Source: Lumbricus terrestris (Eukaryota > Annelida > Clitellata > Crassiclitellata > Lumbricidae). Taken from it: 64,000 nucleotides of DNA. Positions within the stretch are counted from its first letter, which is position 1; the number at the start of each line of letters is the position of its first letter. Positions 24,001 to 35,900 of the stretch are shown here, piece by piece. The translations under genes and the position numbers were made by a program. The DNA is taken from positions 48,768,055-48,832,054 of the forward strand of contig OX457039.1 in the NCBI GenBank assembly GCA_949752735.1. Reading direction: 5' to 3'. The notes beneath the pieces are model-generated. The model was not told where the DNA came from. It made no database searches and saw only the letters and a list, made by a program, of their open reading frames with translations.

Positions 24001-27000
24001 CATGTGCAGGTCAATTTAGCAAATGCATTCAATATTAGCCTAGGCCTAGGCCCTTTTGTGTTCTTGCTTTCTCTTGAACTATTAATGTGATTTGAATTAA
24101 GGATCATTGACGTTTGATATTCTATTTTAATCTAACTGCAGTCTTAATTAGCCATCTCATAATTGTCATTTTTTAGTGTCTTTAATAGTTTGGGGCCTGA
24201 GCTCCATTGTCCACGGGCCCCCGGCTAGGTTGTTAGGCCACTGGTGACAAATGTGATGCAGATAAATGCACATTTGTGCCAAATGTGATGCAGATTACTT
24301 TTAAACTTTTTCATGTAATATAATGTAATGTAAATCTTCAAATCAAATCTGCAATAGCTCGGGCTGCCTTTTTCATTCCGGTGCCAGGTCAAAATCCGGG
24401 AGGTCAAGCCGAGGAGACAGCGTGGTGCTACGGTGGTTGTCACTGATGGTGGTAGTCGGGTGGAACCTGATTAGAATCTGGATAGTATGGCTTGACGAGT
24501 TCAGTTTTCAGTCCTGAATGAAAAGCAGCAGAGGAGAGTGCAAGCATCGAATTGAGTATAGGATATCTACTCTAGTCTGGCGCTGCATGCTAGGCCTTGC
24601 TCCTGCCTACCTTTGTGAGCTCTGTAGCCCTACGCTTAGTTCTCACCATTTCCGCTTTCTTCGTTCGACTGAACAAAGTCTGCTCTCAGTCCCTTTTGCT
24701 CACACTTCCACTATGCAGAACCGTGCTTTCTCAGTTGTAAGACTCTCTACCTGGAATGGTCTTCCTCTGGTGCTGCACTCTCTTTGCAAAAATCCTTCTC
24801 AGATTTTCCTCTTTCATCTTAAGACAGTTTTATTTGAGGTTGGGAGCGCCTCTGAGTAGCCCCCTAGAAAAGAGGCGCTATATAAATGCATCTAATGAAT
24901 GAATAATGAATGAATTGCTGTAGATTGACAATGCTATTTTAATTCAATTATATATAGTATAGCACGTAGTAATAAATGAAATACGATTGTCCTTTGCCTT
25001 GTTTGGGAATTTTGCTCTTTCCCTACATGTTTGTCTTGTTTGGGAATTTTGCTCTTTCCCTGCATGTTTGTCTTGTTTGGGAATTTTGCTCTTTCCCTAC
25101 ATGTTTGTCTTGTTTGGGAATTTTGCTCTTTCCCTACATGTCAGTATGTGTTGTGCTGAGGTTAAGATGTTCCTCGTGGTCTTTGAGAGTGACTTCAGCT
25201 GACTAATGAATTTGACATATTGAGAGATTCTTTTGTAGATGGCATGATGAAGGTCATCAATCCTTCCAGAGGCAATCCTGATACACAGATACTGTTGATT
25301 ATCCCTCCCCTTCCCCTTCCCCCTTCCCTTTCCTTTTTCTTCCCCCTTCTTCTCCTCCCCTACTCTGATTGCTGTCAAGAGAGTCATGAAGATACTTACA
25401 TCAATGTTTAATCATCAAAGGGCAGCTTAAAAGTCATTGATTATAGCATATTGAAGTGTACACAAACTAGTCCTACGTAACTTTCCTCCACATTACGCCG
25501 ATCTGAATACGTGTTTCGGGTTAAATTTTCCACGTTATTTGTCTAGGAAATAAAGAAATGTTTTTGTAATGAGAATTTGATGCAGAGATGGCAGATATTT
25601 TGTCGATTGATTTCTTGATTTACTGAAACGTTCGAGGGCGCTCCTTATTCCCGCTTGCCATCCTTCCTGTCAGCTGACTTCATCGCTGTATGACATCAAC
25701 TGGAAAAACCGTTTGCTGCTTCCACTGCCACCACCGCCGCCCAGCACTGCTCCGCTTCCCATTTGAATGTGCTTTCGATAGATGCAAGCGCCAGATATCC
25801 ACTGCCAATAGATCTTTGGTGATATCCGCAGTGACAGCCAAACCGTGGCAGGCGGTGGGTCTGTGTGTGCGCGGGGTCTCATAGCAGTTGCAGGTTTTCG
25901 ACCGTTCTTGATAGTCAATTGAAGCGATGGTCTTCAATTTGTTCCTCTAGGCCCAATTCATTTGCGTCAGCGGGAAATTCGACCGATGTGCTTATCTTTG
26001 CGGGCGCTGTATCGGGTGGTGGTGGTGGATATATGCCATTTTCCCCCATAGCGGCGTGCCTGTGGCATTTGCAATCGTATGGGTTTCTGGATTGGCCGCG
26101 GCGGCGGAGCAAGACAGTTGTCACTATCTCCATTTATGTCAGTTGTTGTTGTTATTGATCCTTGCTCTTTCTCTTTCATTATTTCCTTCCGAATTGATTG
26201 ATATTCATCTATCTCTGCTGATTAGGAGATTGGCTGCAATTTCATCCTCCGATGCTGTAGGACGTGGTGGTGGTCGTGGATTGCGTCGAACAATAATTAA
26301 GTATTTTTTTCAATGCTTGATCTTTCGTCGTATCTTTCGTTGCAATTCTTTGATTGGCTCTGCTTGATTACTTCGTCTCCTTCGTCGTATCTGATGCCAA
26401 ATCTCAGCGGCGGTCTTTGAGGTCTGGTGAGATGGAAAGGAGTCAGGAACTGTTCTAAGATGAACTTCTAGCGAGACGGCATTCTGCAGAGAAAGCTGCA
26501 AAATGTTCTACCACTGTCATCTGATGTCACGAAACACAATGTGTCAAGTTGTCGTGTTCGGCTTTGGTGGAGATCTTTATCCAGCCATTTCAAATTTAAA
26601 TTAAATTTTTTATGTTTTTTAACCTTTGTTCTGCTCGGAACTCTGTATTTCGTGGCTGTGATGTGCCTCAAAAGCCCAATGTGTACTATTTTTCTTATTA
26701 CAATGTTTCATCTCTGCACTAAAATGAAAACCTTTTTTGAACAATCTGCAGGATCGCTGTTTGGCTGTTTGGAAATAACTCAAAAAATAAATATTGTTTA
26801 TGCGGCCAAGTTTATCTGTTGGATGGGTTAACACTTTTGATGCGTCGGTCATTTAATCTTTTTTTATAAGGATATATATATATAATTATATATATGTAGG
26901 TAGGTATTTATATGCATCCAGTGTTAAAATGTAATGTCATGAGATAGATGTGATTTTTATGTAATAGCTTGTGGCTCTTTGTTGGCTAAGGTTTTTCTTA

Positions 27001-30000
27001 ACAAGTTGTTTAGGGATGCAATTTTTTGCCATTTTTCCATTGATCAAGAGTTTATGATTGGCTGCTGGATATGTGGCATGCCAACAAATGAGTCTTCGGC
27101 TCGCCCGATTCTGTGCTCCTCATGACTCACTCACTCACTTGTTCACTTTCTCACTTGCTGATTTACTCACTGCCTTTCTAATTATAACCTATTTGATGCA
27201 GCAATTGCATCACTTGTAGTAGCTCCAGAACTGAAGAGATGATAGTGCTGCTTAAAGTGTCAAAAACATCAGAAGTAATAACAGCAATAAAAACTATTTG
27301 ACAACATCAGAAATAGATAGGAAACATATGATCATAAGTTCATAACAGTTAGCATAATTTCATAGCTCTTTAATATCTCGAATACCATTCGATGCTTAGG
27401 CATTATGTTTGTCAGATGCTTTTGACAATTATATACAGCACTCTGATATTTTTACTTCTTTGGCGTTGACAATAGAAGACCATGGGCGCCCGCAGAAATT
27501 TTCGCAGGGGGGGGCAAAACACAATGGCTACAGTGTAAATTTTTAACAAGAGCTGGAAAATTCAAAGCATAATATTAAGAACACAAGCATGTTTTCACAG
27601 AGTTTTAAATGCAAATTTCTCAGTTTTACTTTTTGTATCGTTAGTAATATTTGCGCTTCAGTGTGAAGAAATTTGTTAAAAAACAAAATGAAGTTGTTAA
27701 AAAATAGGAAAATCAGTTTTCCAGGGGGGAGCAAGTGTCCCCTCTTGCCCCTATGTGCGAGCGCCCATGTAGAAGACCATTATATGCATCATGCTATGTG
27801 AGTTCTTTCTGTGTTTCAGATCTGCGGAAGCAGTTTGAACGAGAGCCGCTTAGTACATCTGTGGAGCTGGAAAGTGCTGTCCAGCTGCAGTGCTTGCCAC
27901 CAGTGGGCGAGCCTCTACCTGAGGTCAGTAAAGACTTCTGTTGCATTGTCAATGGGCTACTTGGTGTGAGATGATCTATACTGAAAATGTAACAAATGCA
28001 GAGGATTGACCCTATGACCTCAGCAAATTTAAGTTCAGGCTTATTTGTTGCTGTTGTGTAAAACCAATTTACCATGTCTGACTTGTAGTGTGGTTTTATG
28101 GTTAGCTTAAGAGGACTCCAAAATGAGATTGGGAGCTGTGGCTTTGGTCCCCTGGGATACACAGATATTCAGGCTGTTAATCTTAGCATAGTGTTTGTTT
28201 TTAAGTATTTTATTCCAGCATGAAATTGCATGCTCAGTATGCTTTTGTTGTGGTCTTCGTTTATTGTTTATCTCGAGTTACTAAGGGTGTCTAGTGTACG
28301 CTTTTTGAAAATCTTAGGACCTGGATTGAGGCTCCCTTGAGCTGCTTCTGAATGAAGAGCCTGAATGGTCATTAAATAAATCATTGGATTGTAATGCATA
28401 AATATCTGATGGATTAAATTGTAACCTAGGTCTGTTATTATAACAGTCTAAGAAATGCTTCAATGGATTCTAGATTCGTAGTTTCCCAGAGTTGTTGGTC
28501 TTTCATGTGAAAACTGATTGTGACGGGATTGTATTTATGTTGGTCGTTTATCTTGACCAGGCAAGTCCAATTGATTTCATCTGAGGCTTTTCTCTCTGCA
28601 AACCGTCTGCATCTTTATCTCGTATGGTTATCTCGTATGGTCACTTTATCTTCATCTTGTCACGGCTTATCAATCTGTATCGGACATTTGTAAAATGGTT
28701 GCACTCTTTCAATTCCCCGTACTCACTATTCCACGTCAGTCTCATGCGGGTGTGCATGCGTGCGTGCGTGTGTGCGTGTGTGTATGTGTGTGTGTGTATA
28801 GCATAAACTCCGTTGTCTTTTGATTCCGTACTGCTGGCTGCGCATTCATTTGATAAAATCTTAATCAAGATCTGTGCAGGACAACGTAGTGGTAGGTTTT
28901 GACGTTGACAAATCCTGACGGCGTAATCTTTTGGCGCAGGTCTTCTGGCTTAAGGACGGCGAGGTCGTCGACGTCCTCAAAGAGATCAACTTCATCATCT
29001 CGAACGAAGGCAATCTCATCATCAGCCAGTCGAGGCTTTCCGATATGGGCAACTATACATGTGGAGCGCAGAATCTGGCGAGCAGAAGACTCAGCGAATC
29101 AGCGTTTCTGACGGTCTACGGTCTGTATCCATATCTATCGCTCCTCGTCCGTATTATTGCGGCACTGTGTTTTATGCCTCACTGGATGGGTGGGTGGGTG
29201 GGGACGATTGGGTGGGTGAGTGGGTGGGTGAGTGGGTGGAGGCGATTGAGTGGGTGAGTGGGTGGGGGCGAGTGGGTGGGTGAGTGGGTGGGTGAGTGCG
29301 TGGGAATGATTGGGTGGGTGAGTGGGTGGGTGAGTGCGTGGGAACGATTGGGTGGGTGAGTGGGGGGGCGATTGGGTGGGTGAGTGGGTGGGTGTGGGGG
29401 GGATAGGAAGCAAAGGATGGAATGAGACAGAGCGAGCTGATGAATGAATTGGTGAGTAGGTTAGCAGTCTGGGTGAATGGGTGCAATATGTAGGGGAGAG
29501 TGTTATTGTTAGTCTTTATTTACTTCTGTCCATCTATTTGCCTAACTCCACGGTTAATGGTGAAATGCTGATGCTCCTCCGAATGATGTCAATTAGCAAT
29601 CATGATTCTGAATGCACTCAAGAATCCCGAAACAGCGAATGCTTTGCAAGCGTTGTAAGGTTTCTGCCGTTGTGTTACATGGTTGCTGATTAAGCGACTG
29701 AGCAAAAGAGGTAAATTCTGGTAAATGATTGAGTGTGGAAAACACGATGAAAGAAGATCATCAGATGCGTTCAGATCATTGTGAGTTTGATGCATGAGCG
29801 GGTTGAGTGTGTTGGAATAAGTGAGCTTAGGTGGAATAGATAAAAATAAGGAAGAAATCGGTCAATCAATCAGTCAGTCAGTCAGTCAGTCTGTAAGTCA
29901 ATCAATCAGTCAGTCAGTGATAGCATAATTCACTGTATAATGAAGCTAGCATTAATTGAATGATTGAATGTGAATGAATTACTGATTTATTGATTGATTT

Positions 30001-32869
30001 ATTGATTGATTGTTCGATCGGTTGATGAGTTCAATTATTGATTGATTTTCAAATGGTCCATATTTATGATTGTTGGTTATTCACTGGATATAGCTGATAT
30101 AGCATTAGCATTAGCATATCTCAGCCCAAAGTTTACACACATGGTCTTACGGCTCTGTCATTGCTCCCACTGGTGGCATCGTGTCCTCCATGGACCGTAA
30201 TCAAGTTGCCAGTTAGGATCGAATAAGTTTCAGTCATCCATTGCCATTGTGTTAGCTTCTCTCACTCGCCAATTGCTCAGAGTCCTCGGAGAATTCCGAT
30301 GCTGGGGAAATGGGCCGATGGTGAGAAGAAAGAAGAAAGACTCCCCCTCAATGTGCACTATCTATCCAGTCCACCTGATATCATGCTGCTTCAAAATTAA
30401 GCCGATAATTGAGGCCTCAATGCATTTGCGATGCACAGAAATTGTCATCAGACTGATGTGGAATCCGACTTTAAATACCTGAACATTGGGTCATGCTTCT
30501 ACTATGTGTATCGCTGTGTCTGCAAAGACCAGGAATTTCTGTCTATGTGAGAGCCTGAAGAAGCATTTTGGTAGAGTAATGAATATCTACCTAGTATTAC
30601 CTGACTCATTGTAGCATGATATAGATTGCGCCTAAAGCAAGAGTTGCGCTCGATTTGCTCTGCACATGAAATTATCAGTTTTATGGCAAAAGTACCCAAA
30701 AACTTGTTGAAGCACCTTCCTTGAGGTCAGAAATTTGATGGTCCATAAGTGAATAGCAGTAATTTCTTTCACTTGGCCCATGGCCATTGTGTTTTTATTC
30801 TTATGTCGCCAGCTGTATCTGTTGATGAATGAGTGATGGCTTTTAATTTATGTAAGACCAATTTCACTGAAGGCCTTGTGGAGTATATTTAGGGTGAAGA
30901 TCTACTTGGGTCATGAGGAGCTACTTTTGACTTGGTGAACTACATTGGTCATGGTCATGGTCAGGTACTTTGGTCATGAGAAGCTACTTTTGACTTGGTG
31001 AACTACATTGGTCATGGTCAGGTACTTTGGTCATGGGGAGCTGCTTTTGACTTTGTGAACTACATTGATCATGCTCAGGTACTTTGGTCATGGGGAGCTG
31101 TTTTGGTCATCATGAATTTTATCAATTTTGTGTGGTTGTCTCTTGAAATCAGCTTTCGATATCTGTCAGACATTGTAACATGGCTGATCCTTTTATTTAT
31201 TCAAAATTAGGACATTGAGTGTCCTCTCTGGCCTGTTGTTAGTTTCAATATTGCTCACAAGCTGCACAAGCGGAACTTATTGTTCCCCACTCTTGGGCCG
31301 CAAAATCAGGTAGCGCGGCACCTTGACCGTGGCTGGCCCGTGATCTGGAATGGGCTTCATACTACTCTTCTTCAAATGTCTGTTGGCCTTTCTGTCTCAT
31401 TTCTCACTGTTCTGAAGGCGGTCCTATTCGACCGGGGCTGGACTGGGAGCACTCCTGAGTACACAACCTTGAAGTGGCACTATATAATATTGCTGTAATA
31501 AATAATTAGATGGATAAATAAATAAATAAATAAAATAGAAAATTAATAAAAGACTTGCTGTTGGTTGTGTGATTTTTGTGATTGACTGTGAATGCTTTGC
31601 ATCTGCTGAACCAACATTGCTTAAGCACTGGCCAACCCTCTTTGCCTCTCTCTGCCTCTACCTATCGTGTCACTGAAGTCATGCCAATGGCTGTCGGTTA
31701 TTATATCATAAATATTTCGGATGATCCAGCCGACGTTGCATTTCCACGAAGCATCCTCATCACTGGGACCATTAAGTACTTCCATGTTATCGGCTTATGT
31801 TTCGTCAGAGCGTGCATAGTATGTCATGGCCATATTCAGTTATCATTGTTGCTGCTTCCTATTATAAACTAAATCATCATTTTTCTACATTGCGTTCGAG
31901 TCTGCATAACATGGGACTTGATTGCTTATCGGTACTAGCCTTCTGTTTTTAAGTTCTATGTCCATTAATTGTTGTCTAATGTTTCAACGGTTTACACGTA
32001 ATGAAGAATTAATATCCTATCATCAATTCATATTTGATGAATGAATCTGTTTTGAGGCAGAAATTATGATATACTGTGACATTATGCCATTATTTTAATT
32101 AGAATGAGTAGGATGATTACCGAAACTCGTGGGTATTTGTTAATCAGATTTATTGTTTTTAATACTCTGATCATTGAAGGCTTGTTGAAACTAGCAATAC
32201 TGAAGATATACCGAAATGTGTTTCAATGGGTTCAAATCGGTATTGATTTTAGTTAACTTTTATGTTGACTGTGTGACATGTTGCTAATCCATACATTTTA
32301 GACATCTTTACATTCACTTGGATGTGAAGGATCTCTGCTGTGTTATAGCTGACCTAGGATCGACATGAATGTGGCTACCTGTCCTTAGATGACTTATTAG
32401 GATGAACAGTGTATGGTTGGTTGACTGATATCTCATCCACTTCTTAACTATTGAATCCTGAGGCAATGCCCGCTTCTCAGCCACTCGCACCCTCCTTCAA
32501 CTAAACCCATCTGTCTGTCTCAACACAGTGCTCGTGAATAAGTTGGTTTCCTTCACTTGACTTTCAAGTATCACTTTAGATGTTTCATGTTTATGATTGC
32601 GATGTCTGGATACTAAAGCGATCTCATGATGAGTGTATATTTAGAAGAAAGCTAAGGCTAAATGCAATATGCTTATATCACGATCCAAATGCTTAATTGT
32701 GAAGGGGTCACGTCAGAAGAGAGTATCATAGCGATAAGACTTTGGTATACATCTGAAATGAGTTGGTTTACGATTGAGAGGAGCACTTGACTTGACAAAT
32801 GACCGAGCACAATGGAAGTCATTTATTTGCACACATCACTTTCAATTGACTGACATCAGGAACTGGTGA

Positions 32870-32903
<34 letters not shown>

Positions 32904-35900
32904 GGTGGTGGTGGTGGTGGTGGTGGTGGTGGTGGTGGTGATGATAATGATGAAATGATTATGATGATGATGATCGTGATCATGATCATGATCATGATGA
33001 TGATCATGGTGATGATGACGATGATGATGATACTGTGTACTGACTGAAGTGCGCCGAGAGTAAAATTTAGTGTGAATTTATTTATATTAATAAATGGCAG
33101 ACTTTATTGAGAGTTTGTATTGCTTCATTTTGCAGTTAGTGGCGGTTGGTCTACATGGAGTCCGTGGAATGAGTGCAGCACTCCATGTGGAAAAGGTTAC
33201 CAGAGAAGGACTCGCTCCTGTAACAACCCATCTCCACTGAACGGAGGAGCACCCTGTCAGGGTGAGGCACAGCAGAGGGTACCCTGCACGAATCTATGTC
33301 CAGGTATTGACCATCAGAATTTCATTTATAGACGTTGACACTGAAAAGCTGATATTTGTGATCCTCATTGTCATCATCGTCATCATCATACTTTTCCTCC
33401 TTGTTTTGCTCCTCCTCCTCCTCATCCTACTACTACTACTACTACTCGTCCTCCTCCTCCTTCTCCTCCTCCTCCTCCTCATCATTCTCTACATTTTGGC
33501 CACCACTATCTTCATCATTTTCGTCTGATATTAAAGTGTTTTCTCTGTTGTGGTATTTTATAGTTTCATTTTCATGTTTTTTCATTGCCTCATTTGTGTT
33601 ATTTGCCAGTTTCATCACCACGCATCTCTTAGTATTTTATAAAAATATGGAATTTATATGGCAAAGTTTAGGAGTCGTTAAAGGTCGCTTGCTATTCCTC
33701 AACTTCTTCGTCTTTCAATTGTTCAGCGTTATCCTATGGCTATAATCCTATTGATCGGTTTGATAAGTTCAGGCTTAGTGGTATACTGTGATCAAAATGA
33801 AAATTAAAAGTTGTGAGAAGGCTGCAATTTAGTAATCTAAATTTGATCCATGATATTGACTTCTAAGGGTCATCAATGAGTAGGATGGCTCTCTGTATAA
33901 ATACCCAGTCAAGATTGTGTCATTATCAAAGCCATCATGGTTTCAGAAAGTTAAAAGTGCATTAAGAGTGAACTTTCAGTGCTAAACCCTAGTTTTATGT
34001 CATCTGAGTGAGAATAAAATCACAATGGAATTGCGATTTCTTATGAGATGAATTTCTGTTGAGCAAGCGGTGTAAAAGTTGACCCTTTAGTCACTTTGAT
34101 CTGAAGCCTCTATCCGACTCCGATGTGCTTCCTGCACTTGCGATATTATCTAGAAGCAAGCACAGAATTAATGTCACATATGAACAATAAAAACGACAGC
34201 GGCAATGAGTTTTGCTGTCATTCTTACTGGACGTTCGATTCGTTGCCGATATAATCGCGATCAGCATTTTTGCCGATAAGGTTGTTTTACAGTGATGGTA
34301 GAGATTATCAGCATGATGCTGAAGATGCCAATAATTGTGACCATTATTTTTATTGAATTTCTGCATATACGTATTATAGCGCTCTATTGCATTATCTGCG
34401 TAAGGCCAATGTTTGAATAACCGTTATTTTCGATGATCTTGATTGGATCGCAGTTTGTTCCAGTCGATTTGCTCGCCCGTTCAGCTCCTTGCTACGGCTT
34501 CTTCTGCTGCTGCTGCTGCTGCTGCTGCTTAGTCAGTGGGATTGTTTTGCTATCCAGATATGAGAGACGACCGTACATTGTTATTCGTAATAAGTCATCC
34601 GAGGACACGCGGCGTTATCCCGTGTCGATCTGCCAGACTCAGTTCCGCAGATTGGTCATCTAGACTTCCAATTCTGAGTTGTAGCCGAGTTCTGATTGGT
34701 TGTCGGATGAGACGGCGTTTGTTTTACTTTCCTTCGAGATAGAAGTCTCGTGTATCGGCTCAATTCTAATCGAAGTCCGTGTCTTTAGCCTCGGGTCGGA
34801 TGGGCTGGATTCAGATCTACCAGATCAGATGGAGTCGGTGTGAAGTCGTCGGGTGAATTGCATTTCTTGAGAGTTCCTCATATTGTCTCTCACACGTTTC
34901 GCGATTCCATTTTGATAAAGTCACATAAATAACGGTACATAGATTGTCCCTGCTAAGCAATTTTGCTGTGTATATGCTTAACTTTAAGGTTGAGGATATT
35001 AAATCGTTGTTGCTCGTTTAGTCAGCATTTTCTACACGAGACTGACAGTGAATATTATATACGACCATGTATTTGACTAATATTTTGTTGCACTTTTGTG
35101 ATCTTTTAGTTTAAACATTTTCTTACCATGATAGCTGGTCCTGTGCAGTATGACTGCTCTTGTATACCCAAGCTATTCTTAAGGCCTGACTTTCTGAAGT
35201 ATGTGAAGTTACCTGATGCCACGGAAATGCATTTATACATCACGCACACATACACATTATATGCACACTTATATACACGAGCTATCAATGCCATTATTAA
35301 ATTATCTTCTGTTTATTCTTTGCCACCACAAGTGCAAAATTGTGGCATTGGAAAAATATTAAAATTGTAAGTTCAAGCGTGGGTGATCTTTAACTTAGTT
35401 TGAGTGGACTGTAACTGATTATTCTGGCAATGGGACACTACTATGAAATAAATGTTTGTGTACATGGATTTACCCTATTTATTAGGCTTTTTGTGTGTCT
35501 GGCCGCTTCTTTGTTGTCACAGAGACCAAACTTTTCCTCTCAGATCTTTGCATATCTGCCGATTTATGCATGTGAATACTGCTAATTCATTGCATGTAAT
35601 CATGTTTGCATCATTCCTTTGGGAATTAGGCCATGAAGGTAAGCACAGTCATACCCCAGACGTAATTTGTCGTCATTTAGCATCATGTGACACGCTGGTT
35701 TCAGTCTAAATATAATAATAGTTTATGCTACATGAATATATATATATTATATTATATTATATATATAGCATGATGTTTAGTATACATGTGTATTTGTGTA
35801 TGTATAGTATTATGATATATATTGCTAGTTAGCTAGAATTGTTGTGTGATGTGTGTGAAGTACTTTATAAGTCGTTTTGATTACAAGTATTTATTCCTCA

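Noticed and set aside
29135..29486. Proline/threonine/histidine-rich minus-strand ORFs
   Set aside because: They read the GGGTGGGTGA minisatellite in antisense within intron 4; no start context or family match.
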